Source of the DNA: Candidatus Caldilinea saccharophila
GTDB lineage: Bacteria > Chloroflexota > Anaerolineae > Caldilineales > Caldilineaceae
Assembly (NCBI GenBank): GCA_016710365.1
Contig: JADJVW010000062.1
Span: 1-46,992 of the forward strand
Direction of reading: 5' to 3'
Length of the DNA: 46,992 nt
Shown here: positions 19,007-27,395 of the stretch, piece after piece
How positions within the stretch are numbered: position 1 is the stretch's first letter
How the letters are laid out: each line of letters opens with the position of its first letter
Notes under the pieces: generated by a model
The model's input: the letters and a program-made list of their open reading frames with translations, nothing else
Database searches by the model: none
Told to the model about the DNA's origin: nothing
Program-made: the position numbers and the translations under genes

Positions 19007-19081
19007 ACGCGGATGACGCGGATTGGGCGGATTTTCGCTGACTTGATCCGCTTATATCCGTCCAATCCGCGTCATCCGCGT
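19007..19081. repeat. Palindrome of the 'CGGATGACGCGGATT' class
   Basis: 26-bp arms 19007-19032 and 19056-19081 agree at 25 of 26 positions, with a 23-nt loop. The right arm carries the TGA stop (19072-19074) and last codons of the secreted protein that follows upstream on the minus strand. It separates that gene from the MDR gene. Confidence 0.9.
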
Positions 19082-19530
19082 CCCATTGCCTGACCGGATT
19101 CTGTCTCACCAGAATCATTGCTTTGAACAAAAAAATAGCCCTCGGCGACGCTTTCGAGATTGGTCGGCCCTGTCAAGCCGCTGCGGTCGCCACAGCCACA
19201 GCCGCTGGTGACCAGTCGAAAGGTTGCCATGCCCGCCGGTGCACTGGTCGGCACCAGCCAGGAGAGGGTTGCTGTGCTGCCCACCATCTGTTTCAGCACA
19301 TCCTGCGTTTCGCCATCAGGATAGGTAATTGTCAACTGCAAGATCGTGGTGGTTGCCGTCAGTTGATCGAGCGTGACGGAAATCGCCTGTTCCTGGCCGG
19401 GCGCGATCGCTCCCTGCTCCACCAGCACTTGACGGAAGGGCGGTTCGATAGTCACCGGCAGCGTAGCGGCCGCTTCTATGGAGCCAGCAAAGAGTATCGA
19501 AGAGAAGAGGAGCAGAAGCAGACGCGTCAT
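19072..19530 (-). CDS. Small secreted protein of the sugar cluster, function unknown
   Basis: A 152-residue protein with a signal peptide (MTRLLLLLFSSILFAGSIEA) and a predicted beta-rich body (FRQVLVEQGAIAPGQEQAIS, LQLTITYPDGETQDVL, TLSWLVPTSAPAGMATFRLV) with a Cys-Gly-Cys-Gly motif near the C-terminus. It resembles a small Ig-like or surface-binding domain rather than an enzyme. It starts 10 bp after the CUT1 permease stop, with an AAGGGGTGA-like site. The last codons and stop come from the palindrome at 19007-19081, so the native C-terminus may have been altered by insertion of that element. Confidence 0.6.
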   Translation of the reverse strand: MTRLLLLLFSSILFAGSIEAAATLPVTIEPPFRQVLVEQGAIAPGQEQAISVTLDQLTATTTILQLTITYPDGETQDVLKQMVGSTATLSWLVPTSAPAGMATFRLVTSGCGCGDRSGLTGPTNLESVAEGYFFVQSNDSGETESGQAMGRG

Positions 19531-19540
19531 CGGTAAGCGC

Positions 19541-20434
19541 TCACCCCTTGAGACCGGTCAACGTGATGCCCTGGACAAAACTCTTCTGCGCAAGAAAGAA
19601 GATGAAGATGACCGGCACGATCATCATCGTTGAGGCTGCCATCAGCAGGCCCCACTCGGAACGTTGATATTGCACAAAGGCCTGCAAGCCGAGCGAGAGC
19701 GTGTACTGATTTTTGTTGCCAAGATAGATCAGCGGCCCCAAATAGTCGTTCCAGGCGCCCATAAAGGCAAAGATCGTCACGGTGGCCAGTACGGGTTTCG
19801 CCAAAGGCAGCACGATGTTGTAGTAGATGCGAAAGCGGCTGCACCCGTCGATCAGTGCGGCGTCCTCCAACTCGCGCGGGATGGTCATGAAGAACTGGCG
19901 CAGCAAGAAGATGTAGAAGGCGCTGCCCGCCAGCGGTGGAATCGTCAGCGGCAGAAACGTGCCCACCCAGCCGATCTTGGCAAACAACACGTAGGTGGGA
20001 ACCAGTGTCACCACAGAAGGCAGCATCAGGGTCGCCAGCACCAGCACAAACATCGCGTTCTTGCCCGGTGCGCGCAGGCGCGCAAAGGCGTAGGCCGTCA
20101 GCGAAGAGATCAGCGTCGCCCCGATCACGGTGGGTAAGACGATAATCATCGTGTTGACAAAATATAGATGCATGGGCGCATAGGTGAACACGGCCGGATA
20201 GTTCGCCCAGATCACCGGATTGGGTATCCATTCCGGTGGAAACCTTGTGATCTGGCGCATAGCCTTGAGCGAGGTCGAGAGCATGAAGATCAAGGGCGCC
20301 ACAAAGAAAATGCAGCCAGTCAGCAGGATCACGTGCGCCAGCAAGCTTTTCCCTGCCTTAGACGCCTGCTTCAGTCGTGGATTGGCTCTTGCCACATCGT
20401 GTGTACGCTCGCCAGATTGAATTGTTGCTGACAT
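19541..20434 (-). CDS. Carbohydrate ABC transporter permease, MalG/UgpE-like (CUT1)
   Basis: A polytopic inner-membrane protein of 297 residues from the start MSATIQSGER at 20434; the frame is open further upstream but overlaps the preceding gene. The EAA loop that docks the ATPase is clear: ELEDAALIDGCSRFRIYYNI followed by VLPLAKP. It has six predicted membrane helices with the SLKAMRQITRFPPEWIP block typical of MalG-type subunits. Its start is one base after the stop of the partner permease. Confidence 0.92.
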   Translation of the reverse strand: MSATIQSGERTHDVARANPRLKQASKAGKSLLAHVILLTGCIFFVAPLIFMLSTSLKAMRQITRFPPEWIPNPVIWANYPAVFTYAPMHLYFVNTMIIVLPTVIGATLISSLTAYAFARLRAPGKNAMFVLVLATLMLPSVVTLVPTYVLFAKIGWVGTFLPLTIPPLAGSAFYIFLLRQFFMTIPRELEDAALIDGCSRFRIYYNIVLPLAKPVLATVTIFAFMGAWNDYLGPLIYLGNKNQYTLSLGLQAFVQYQRSEWGLLMAASTMMIVPVIFIFFLAQKSFVQGITLTGLKG

Positions 20435-20435
20435 G

Positions 20436-21371
20436 TTAGCTATCCGCGCTTTCTGATTCGTAATACACCCAACGCGACGCAAAGCGGAACTGAATCCAGG
20501 TCAGGATAAGGATCAGCACAAACAGAATCCATGCCATGGCTGAGGCATAGCCCATGCGGAAGAAGTTGAAGGCGTTGCGATACAGGTACATCACATAGAC
20601 CAGCGTCGAGTTCTGCGGCCCACCCATGCCGTCGGTCAGCACAAAAATCTGTGCAAAGATCTGGAAGGTGCCGATGATGCCCAGCACCAATGTAAAGAAG
20701 ATTACCGGCGTCATCAGCGGCAAGGTGACGCGCCAGAACTTGTTCCAGTCGTTGGCGCCATCAATTTCCGCGGCCTCGTAGAGCGACTGTGGGATATCCT
20801 GCAAGCCGGCCAGGTAGATAATCATGGTGCCGCCGGTCCCCCAGATCAGGATGAGGATGATCGCCGGCTTTGACCAGACCTCTGAGGAGAGCCAGCCAGG
20901 GCCAGGAAGGCCGAACGACTCCAAGAAGGCGTTCACCAATCCCCACTGCGGCTGCAGCAGATAAAGCCACAGCGCGGCCGACGCCACGGCGGGCACGATC
21001 GAGGGGATGAAATAGGCCGTGCGGTAGGCGGCCATAAAACTTACTTTTTGATTCAACAACAGGGCAAGTCCAAAGGCCGTGATCATGCCTAGCGGGACGG
21101 CAAAGATGACAATGTACACGGTGTTGTACAGGCTTGTATAAACCAGCGGGTCGGCAGCCATCTCCCGATAATTGTCTACGCCAACAAAGGCGGGAGGCAG
21201 CATGATGTCGTAGTCAGTAAAGCTCAGCCCAAAGGAGGCGATGATTGGCCCCAGTGTGAAGATCACGAAGCCAACAATCCAGGGCAAAATGAACAAATAG
21301 AAGCTGATCGCTTCCCGCCCGCGCAGTGTCCTATACCATGGCATCGATTTCGAATACGTGCTTGCTGTCAC
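20436..21371 (-). CDS. Carbohydrate ABC transporter permease, MalF/UgpA-like (CUT1)
   Basis: 311 residues with about six membrane helices. The cytoplasmic EAA loop reads SLYEAAEIDGANDWNKFWRV followed by TLPLMTPVIFF. An N-terminal block FLFILPWIVGF-like helix and the region FGLSFTDYD are typical of MalF/UgpA subunits. It pairs with the permease downstream and with the binding protein 21527-22954. No ABC ATPase for this system is present in the window, so a shared MsmK/UgpC-type ATPase encoded elsewhere is likely. Confidence 0.92.
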   Translation of the reverse strand: MTASTYSKSMPWYRTLRGREAISFYLFILPWIVGFVIFTLGPIIASFGLSFTDYDIMLPPAFVGVDNYREMAADPLVYTSLYNTVYIVIFAVPLGMITAFGLALLLNQKVSFMAAYRTAYFIPSIVPAVASAALWLYLLQPQWGLVNAFLESFGLPGPGWLSSEVWSKPAIILILIWGTGGTMIIYLAGLQDIPQSLYEAAEIDGANDWNKFWRVTLPLMTPVIFFTLVLGIIGTFQIFAQIFVLTDGMGGPQNSTLVYVMYLYRNAFNFFRMGYASAMAWILFVLILILTWIQFRFASRWVYYESESADS

Positions 21372-21420
21372 AGGTCATAGCCTCCCGATTGCAAATCGTT
21401 TCCAAAGAAGACCCAGATGG

Positions 21421-21483
21421 GTTGGCATTCCAGAAAAGGGTTGACTGAGATTTACTCTCGGCGCAACCCTTTTCTGGAGCGCC
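21421..21483. repeat. Palindrome between binding protein and permease genes, 'CCAGAAAAGGGTTG' class
   Basis: Perfect 14-bp arms 21430-21443 (CCAGAAAAGGGTTG) and 21464-21477 are extended outward by a further TTGGC/GCCAA pairing after a 3-nt internal loop. It sits after the solute-binding protein stop (21527) and before the permease start (21371), the same operon position as the palindrome at 14219-14287 has in the other importer. Confidence 0.85.
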
Positions 21484-21526
21484 AATCGCACAGCAAAGGT
21501 GCATCCTTGAAATGTGAGATCAGCGA

Positions 21527-22954
21527 CTACGTCTTACTATCGATCGCGGCCCAGGCGCGGTCGGTCGCTTCCTGCACCTTGGTCTTACAGGTCATCATCG
21601 CCTCTTCCGGCGACACCTTGAGCGCCAGCGCCGAACGCGCGGCGTTGTCCATCTCCACCCAGTACTCAAGCGCGGCGACGCCCATTTCGGTGCCACAGCC
21701 ATGCGTCCAGTTTTCCAGCGCGTCGATTCCCATCGCCCACGTGCGCTGCTCGCGCTCGCCCAGCTTCGACACATACTTCTCTTGCAGCATGTTCAGCGCC
21801 GGCAGATAGCAGGCCTGCTGCGGCCAGTATTGGGGCTCGCCTTCGATCTGTTCGCGCGTCCAGTAGGCTTCGACGTCGGCCAGCGTGGCGGCCGCTTTGG
21901 CCTCCCAGCCCGGCTCGGTGGCTGCCCACTGCATGAAATCCCACGCTTCATCACGATGCTGCGAGGCAGCGGCCATGACCACGGAGAAGCCGCACGACCA
22001 GGTGGCCTGCGTGCCGCCATTCGGCACCGGCATCGGCGCGGCATCCCACTGAATGTCGGGAATCCGCAGCAGATCGCCTACCACCCAGTCGCCGGTCGCA
22101 GACATCGAGGCTTTGCCGGCGTGGAACGGGTCGGCGAGGCCGGTGGAAGTAATCGATTGGCTGAACGCGTTGGTGGTCTCAAAATCGCCGACATATTTCT
22201 GGTAGAAATCGACCATCCACTCCAGGGTTGACACCCACGCCGGGTCATCCGCCAGGATGGTGCGCTTGTCGGCGGAGATGGCCGGCGCCCGGTTCAGGAA
22301 GCCGTACAGCCACATCCAGGAGTTGCCCCACAGATAGGGGACGAAGCCATAGCGCTCCAGCTCGTCGCCATTTTTCACGTTCAGCATCTCCGTATAGGAA
22401 CCCAACTCGTCCCACGTCGTGGGCGGCTTAGTTGGATCCAACCCCACTTCCTCGAAATGTTCGGTGTTCCAGAAGAGATAGCGCACATCGGTAAACATCG
22501 GAAGGCCGTAGACCTTCCCATTCCACGTCGATTCCTCAATCTGCACCGGCGTGAAATCCTTGGCTGCGATCCCAGAACTGTCCATCCAGGGCGTCACATC
22601 CTGATAGAGGTTTTTCGCGGCGAATTGTAAGAATGTGTGACGGTTCTGCACCGCTGCATCTGGCCCTGTGCCGCCCGCGACAGCCGTGAGATATTTCTGA
22701 TCGCCAAAGACAATGTCGCCGATCGCGGTGGGGTTCACCGTCACGGTCGGATGGGCGTCGCTGTAGGTCTTGATCATTGCCGTGTGGATCGGATCTTCGA
22801 ACCACCATACGTTGAGCGTAACCTTTTCGGCAGCCGGCGCCGCGCCTCCCGATGCCGGGCCGGGCACAGCCGGCGCACAGGCGGCCACCAACGCGCCGGC
22901 CATCGTGCCTGCTGTCAACTGTAGGAATGTTCTACGTGAAAGCTGTGTCTGCAC
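21527..22954 (-). CDS. Extracellular solute-binding protein family 1 (CUT1 sugar-binding lipoprotein)
   Basis: A 475-residue lipoprotein. The start is GTG at 22954 with AAGGGGGAT just upstream. The N-terminus combines a Tat-like SRRTFLQL motif with a lipobox LVAAC (Cys26), then a Gly/Ala/Ser/Pro linker. The body is a typical SBP_bac_1 fold: VTLNVWWFEDPIHTAMIKTY, WNGKVYGLPMFTDVRYLFW, FMQWAATEPGWEAKAAATL. It delivers an oligosaccharide or glycoside to the MalF/MalG-like permeases. Two direct TGAACGA repeats lie upstream (22983-23002). Confidence 0.93.
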   Translation of the reverse strand: MQTQLSRRTFLQLTAGTMAGALVAACAPAVPGPASGGAAPAAEKVTLNVWWFEDPIHTAMIKTYSDAHPTVTVNPTAIGDIVFGDQKYLTAVAGGTGPDAAVQNRHTFLQFAAKNLYQDVTPWMDSSGIAAKDFTPVQIEESTWNGKVYGLPMFTDVRYLFWNTEHFEEVGLDPTKPPTTWDELGSYTEMLNVKNGDELERYGFVPYLWGNSWMWLYGFLNRAPAISADKRTILADDPAWVSTLEWMVDFYQKYVGDFETTNAFSQSITSTGLADPFHAGKASMSATGDWVVGDLLRIPDIQWDAAPMPVPNGGTQATWSCGFSVVMAAASQHRDEAWDFMQWAATEPGWEAKAAATLADVEAYWTREQIEGEPQYWPQQACYLPALNMLQEKYVSKLGEREQRTWAMGIDALENWTHGCGTEMGVAALEYWVEMDNAARSALALKVSPEEAMMTCKTKVQEATDRAWAAIDSKT

Positions 22955-22982
22955 GGAATCCCCCTTGTGATTCTATTTGGAA

Positions 22983-23002
22983 TGAACGATTGAACTGAAC
23001 GA
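22983..23002. promoter_or_regulatory. Direct heptamer repeats upstream of the CUT1 binding-protein gene
   Basis: TGAACGA occurs at 22983-22989 and 22996-23002 with 13-nt spacing in the 124-bp gap between the GH38-like gene and the GTG start at 22954. DeoR-type proteins often bind spaced direct repeats, so this is a candidate operator of the divergent fused regulator. This is inference from spacing only. Confidence 0.35.
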
Positions 23003-23078
23003 CTATGCCAAAACCAAGAACAGCGCATAGCATAGATTTGCTGTTTCACCTCCGTTTTCTGCCAGCATGAGCCAGCCG

Positions 23079-25634
23079 TCAGCCTGAGAGCCGCACGGTG
23101 CGAATCCCCCACCCCGGCAAGCTGAACTGCCAGTCAGCCGGTTCTCCGGCCAGAGGCTCGCCTGCTTCATCCAGTAGGTTGGCCGCGACCGCTTCCTGCC
23201 CACCCAGAACGCCAGTGAGCGCGATCTGCTGCGCAACGCCGGCGGTCTCCCATACTCGCAGCATAGTCACGCCAGGCTCTGAACTCGGATACAGGCTCGA
23301 AAGCGCAACGGATGATCCCTGCACTTGCAAAAAACTTTGCGTTGCGGGGAGAGCACCAGTTTGCGCCCGCACCATGCTGCCCACAGGAGGGCGCAACTGT
23401 TGCGCCGCCTGTTGCTGAACATGCGCAGCCCGCCAATCGCTGTCGTTGAGCCGCAGCGTAAACGTGAAGATCTGCTCGCCGGCGTTTTCCCAGAAGAGCC
23501 GGTTGTCACCACAAGAGGGCGAGGTGCGCAGCAGGACCGCAGCCAGTTTGCTTTCCTCATGGTGAAAGGCCGGATGCGTTGTAAGAATGGTCATGCCGCC
23601 GCGTTCGCCGCGGCTGTGCAGCCAGCCCTGCATTTCACGATAGCTGATCTGGTCGGCAGGTAAAATTTCGTCGCTGTTGCGGGGCGAAGTGCCCTCGGCG
23701 CTCTCGGTCCACCCGACGCCGTAAAAGGGAGCGCCATACGTGATATCTGCACGGTCGGCTGTGCTGGGCAGCACCATGCGCACCTGCTGACGGTGCGCCC
23801 CCCACCAGTAGATGCGCGTCTGGAGATCAAGACGTGCGTCGTTGTTCCACAAGGTCAACGTCTGCTCGACCTGACAGTGCAGGAGCCGTTTTTGGATGCG
23901 CACCGTCGTAAAAAGCGCGCCCGCCTCCACCACTTCGACCTGGGTGAGCGTCTGCTCCGCAAGGGTGGCGTCGGCCGCAATCCGCAGCGTGACATCATTG
24001 CCCATCTCTTGAATTGCGTAGAGCCGCCCGACCTGCTCGTTGCCCCATTCCTGCGCGCGTCTGCGATCATAGAGGCGCGTCAGATTGCCGGTTGTGCGAT
24101 CGATGGAAACGATCCAATCGGCGCTGGTGAGATGCAGTGCGGCCGCGTCCTGGCTGATCTGCACCATCGCCGCAGCGGGCGCAGCGGCGGGCGTCTGCGC
24201 CGCGCACAGCCGGAACGCGCGGTAGCCCACTGAGGGGATCGCCGGCAGCGCGACATGCACGAGCACCTGGTCGTTACCCTGCTGCTGAGCCTGGGTCAAC
24301 AGCGGCGCGCCATCGTCGTCAGCAAAGCAGAGCCCCGCCTGCCAACGCTCCGCCGGCAGCGTCACCGAGAGGGCGCCGGCCCATTCCTGCCCGTGAGGAT
24401 TGAAGACGAGCAGGCACTCCTCGTCGGGCGAGAGCCGCTGGCCTATCTCTGCCAACGTTTGATCGATAATCTCCTGTGTATAAGCCAGACAACGCTGCTG
24501 GATGACGCGCTTCTGAAAGGTGCTCAATGCGCCTTCCTGCCCGCCGCCGTTATGATCCTGGGTGAAGATATGCATCCGCCACAGCTCGGCCAACTCCTTG
24601 CCCGGCTGGATCGGGTCTTTGCGCGCAAAGAAGGCAGCTTCATAGAAGGTTCCCTGCCACTGATCGGCGCTGGCCGGACGCCAGGGCAGGTGGAGGTGTT
24701 CGGCCACAGCGACCAGCGTCTCGGCAGTCAGGAGCTGGCTCTCGATCTGGCGGTCGCGCTGGAAGAAGGTGGCCTCTTCATCCGCGGCCACGCCCCACAC
24801 GGACGGAATCTCGCCGCTGAGGCAGGGCAGGTCGCCGTATTCTTCGTACCCTGACAGAACTTGCGCCGCAGTCGAGTAGGTGAAGTCGTACTCTGGGTAT
24901 TTTTCTCGATACATCTGCACATACTCTTCCAAATTTCGTCCATACCGATGAACGAAATCTGCCCGGTCACAAAGGTCGCCGGAACTGCCTGAAACGAGGA
25001 CGGTTCTCAGAGGAAATCCTTGAAGCGTGGCCTCGATGTCGAGCGGTCTGACCCACGCGCGCCGGGCGGCATCGGGGTCGTCGCTTTCGTTCATAAAGGC
25101 GAAGACATAGTGGCGCGGGTAGTTCAGCACCAGCATCCGGCTGCCATCGGGCGACTGGTACCGCCAGACCTGGCCGTGCGGGAAGACTTTGCGCGAGGTC
25201 ACGTAGTAGCGCAGCCCAGCCTGCGTGTAGAGCTGGGCGATCTGGGGCGTCATACTGGGCAGGTCTGGGTGGGTGATCGTCGGGTTATCAATGCCCAGCA
25301 CCCGCCGGCACCATTCCTTGCCGATCTGGACATTGCGGATCAGCGATTCGCCCAGGATCAATGTTTCCCAGCGGTCTGTATAGGCGCAGCCAATTTCAAA
25401 GCGCCCTTCTGCCACCAATTGCAGAAACGCGCTGCGCAGATCCGGATAACGCGCCAGGAAATACTCGGCAAAAACCACCGTATCCACGAGGAAGGTTTCA
25501 TCGCTCACCGCTATGCACCGCTCCACATATTGGCGGATGATCTCGGCGCCCCGTTCCAGACAGGTTTTGTAGTTGCCCAACCAAAAGAGATCGAGATGGG
25601 AGCTGGGGAGATAGGCAAAGGTGGGTCGTGACAT
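23079..25634 (-). CDS. GH38-like alpha-mannosidase-type glycosidase
   Basis: 851 residues from the ATG at 25634, preceded by AGAGGA; a 7-residue longer start is possible. The N-terminal GH38 domain shows SSHLDLFWLGN at 11-21, which keeps the zinc-ligand His13 and Asp15 of the family HxHxDxxW motif but has Ser in place of the first His. THPDLPSM places the likely nucleophile/zinc-ligand Asp at 124. A middle helical part and a C-terminal beta domain (TSADWIVSIDRTTGNLTRLY, VLVHVALPAIPSVGYRAFRL) follow. The length matches GH38. There is no signal peptide, so it acts in the cytoplasm on imported oligosaccharides. It is followed by the CUT1 binding protein. Confidence 0.82.
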   Translation of the reverse strand: MSRPTFAYLPSSHLDLFWLGNYKTCLERGAEIIRQYVERCIAVSDETFLVDTVVFAEYFLARYPDLRSAFLQLVAEGRFEIGCAYTDRWETLILGESLIRNVQIGKEWCRRVLGIDNPTITHPDLPSMTPQIAQLYTQAGLRYYVTSRKVFPHGQVWRYQSPDGSRMLVLNYPRHYVFAFMNESDDPDAARRAWVRPLDIEATLQGFPLRTVLVSGSSGDLCDRADFVHRYGRNLEEYVQMYREKYPEYDFTYSTAAQVLSGYEEYGDLPCLSGEIPSVWGVAADEEATFFQRDRQIESQLLTAETLVAVAEHLHLPWRPASADQWQGTFYEAAFFARKDPIQPGKELAELWRMHIFTQDHNGGGQEGALSTFQKRVIQQRCLAYTQEIIDQTLAEIGQRLSPDEECLLVFNPHGQEWAGALSVTLPAERWQAGLCFADDDGAPLLTQAQQQGNDQVLVHVALPAIPSVGYRAFRLCAAQTPAAAPAAAMVQISQDAAALHLTSADWIVSIDRTTGNLTRLYDRRRAQEWGNEQVGRLYAIQEMGNDVTLRIAADATLAEQTLTQVEVVEAGALFTTVRIQKRLLHCQVEQTLTLWNNDARLDLQTRIYWWGAHRQQVRMVLPSTADRADITYGAPFYGVGWTESAEGTSPRNSDEILPADQISYREMQGWLHSRGERGGMTILTTHPAFHHEESKLAAVLLRTSPSCGDNRLFWENAGEQIFTFTLRLNDSDWRAAHVQQQAAQQLRPPVGSMVRAQTGALPATQSFLQVQGSSVALSSLYPSSEPGVTMLRVWETAGVAQQIALTGVLGGQEAVAANLLDEAGEPLAGEPADWQFSLPGWGIRTVRLSG

Positions 25635-25718
25635 GACAGTTCCTCTTGAGGACATGGGCGGGCGCTGAAGCCTTGTCAGCGTAATGCCGGCGGTTAAGAC
25701 AAACTTATCGCGTGGCCG

Positions 25719-27242
25719 TTAACTCATCGCGGCCACGTTGTCCAGGTATTCGCGCATCGACTCGTTGGAATCGAGGCGCACGATGGGGATGCCCATCTGG
25801 CGGCAGGCGTAAATGACCTCCTGCGAGACGTCGCCGTCAGTGGCGACCGGATGGTTGGAGGCGGCAACGCGGAAGAGCAGGTCCGGGTCGGTGCCCAGAC
25901 GAATCATGACGTTGGGCCACATCTGCCCAAAGAAGCCCATGACTTTGTCGCGCACCGCGCCCGTCACTGCCACCGACTCGCCCACGCCCAGGTGCATGAC
26001 GTACTTGCCCTTGATGCGCCCCAGCCGCGCCGTGGTGACCTGGCCGGCCTGCCCCATGAAGCCGACCGCGGCGCCGGTGAAGCCGTCTACATTGGCCTGG
26101 ATCGTGATGTTGGGCAGCGTCTGTTTGGGGTCGTTGCTCTTGCCCGCCCACCAGATCGAGGCCGCGCCACAGTTGGAGATGGCAAAAAAGTCCTCGCCGA
26201 CATATTTGAGGTCGCCAAAGATCGGGCCGACCTCCGGCTTGATCTGCTGGAGCAGCACCGAGGTCATCAACCCCTTAACATCACCCTCGCAGACGGTCGA
26301 GAAGATCGGCTTGGATCCGAGGTCGTCGGCGCCAAAGGGCAGGAAGGCGGGCAGCGTGCAGCCGACGATGCCGTACTCGACCGAGAGCGTCGGCTGGCAG
26401 CGGATGGAGACGCCAATAATGTTCTCGCCCTCCAACTCCTTCAGCCGGTCGCGCGCAGCGAGGTAATAGGCGATCTGCACCTGAAAGTTGCGCGGGCTGG
26501 CGCTAAGGTCGTCGTAGATGATCGTGGCGCCATTTGTGTTGAGCCAGTCGAGAAAATGTTGCACCCGCGCCGGTTCGTTCGCCAGAATCTGCTCGGCGCG
26601 ACGGATCAGCGCGTACTCGCCCTCGTTAAGGATATCGCGGATCATCATGCGTTTGAGCGCGGGCAGGTCATCCTGCAGGTGCTCCATCTGCAACGAGTAG
26701 GTGCCGCCCCACATCATGACCGAGCTTTTGCGCATGCGCGCCACCGCAGACGCGCCGCGAATCCAGGGCAGCATCCGCGCCGGGTTGCCGCGCAGCCGCT
26801 CGTGCTGCACCGCATGTTGGTTGACGCCCGACTCGTGCAGGCTGGCGCCCACTGCGCTGATGCTGACGGTGCCGGGCAGCGAGGGATCGTCCACGGTGTA
26901 AAGCATAGTAGGCAGGTTCGCCTCGCGCACCATGTCAATGACCAGCATTGGCGGCGTCCAGAAGTGGGAGCAGAGGATCATGCACTCGGCGCCGTCGGCC
27001 TGCAGCGTGCGCACACAGGCAGCCACTTCATCGTAGCGACGCACGCCAAACCAGCCGTCGGGGTCGGTGCGCAGGGTGCGCATCGGGTCGCTCACCGCAC
27101 AGCCGTTGGCCGCCAGCAACTCGACAAGCTCCGTGTGGCGCTGGCGCAGAAAATTTTCGCGCGGCAGGTCAAAAAAGCTGTCGCGGCCATCCGTGAAGGT
27201 GATCACACCAACTTTGGGTCTTGCATTGCGCTGCTCTGCCAT
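25719..27242 (-). CDS. L-fucose/L-arabinose isomerase-like protein
   Basis: 507 residues in the size range of FucI/AraA-type sugar isomerases. It has an N-terminal alpha/beta domain (PKVGVITFTDGRDSFFD, ECMILCSHFWTPPMLVIDMV). The C-terminal metal-binding half contains STVCEGDVKGLMTSVLLQQI, matching the acidic EGD block of the family, and FFAISNCGAASIWW where other members usually have a His before Cys-Gly. The replacement of that His is an oddity, so specificity or metal use may differ. It would convert an aldose to a ketose for the FGGY kinase. It starts about 50 bp downstream of the palindrome at 27298-27351. Confidence 0.8.
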   Translation of the reverse strand: MAEQRNARPKVGVITFTDGRDSFFDLPRENFLRQRHTELVELLAANGCAVSDPMRTLRTDPDGWFGVRRYDEVAACVRTLQADGAECMILCSHFWTPPMLVIDMVREANLPTMLYTVDDPSLPGTVSISAVGASLHESGVNQHAVQHERLRGNPARMLPWIRGASAVARMRKSSVMMWGGTYSLQMEHLQDDLPALKRMMIRDILNEGEYALIRRAEQILANEPARVQHFLDWLNTNGATIIYDDLSASPRNFQVQIAYYLAARDRLKELEGENIIGVSIRCQPTLSVEYGIVGCTLPAFLPFGADDLGSKPIFSTVCEGDVKGLMTSVLLQQIKPEVGPIFGDLKYVGEDFFAISNCGAASIWWAGKSNDPKQTLPNITIQANVDGFTGAAVGFMGQAGQVTTARLGRIKGKYVMHLGVGESVAVTGAVRDKVMGFFGQMWPNVMIRLGTDPDLLFRVAASNHPVATDGDVSQEVIYACRQMGIPIVRLDSNESMREYLDNVAAMS

Positions 27243-27297
27243 AACCTGTTTTCCTTACCTGCGTGCAACCTCTCGACGCAAATCATTCAGTTCTATC

Positions 27298-27365
27298 CAC
27301 AGATGGCACAGATTTTCAGGATGCGCTTTTCTTACATCTGTGCCATCTGTGCAATCTGTGGATAG
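27298..27365. repeat. Palindrome of the 'CACAGATGGCACAGAT' class
   Basis: Perfect 16-bp arms 27298-27313 and 27336-27351 have a 22-nt loop. The CTATCCACAG at 27293-27302 can alternatively pair with CTGTGGATAG at 27356-27365, so two overlapping hairpins are possible. It lies just 3' of the restored SDR stop, within the operon. It is related to 1431-1476. Confidence 0.88.
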
Positions 27366-27395
27366 CTTTCTTAGCAACCTGAGCGCATTCCACCA

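Noticed and set aside
25851..27365. 504-residue plus-strand frame opposite the isomerase-like gene
   Set aside because: Long only because of high GC on the opposite frame; composition (His/Arg/Val/Ala) is typical of an antisense shadow, and the isomerase frame is clearly real.
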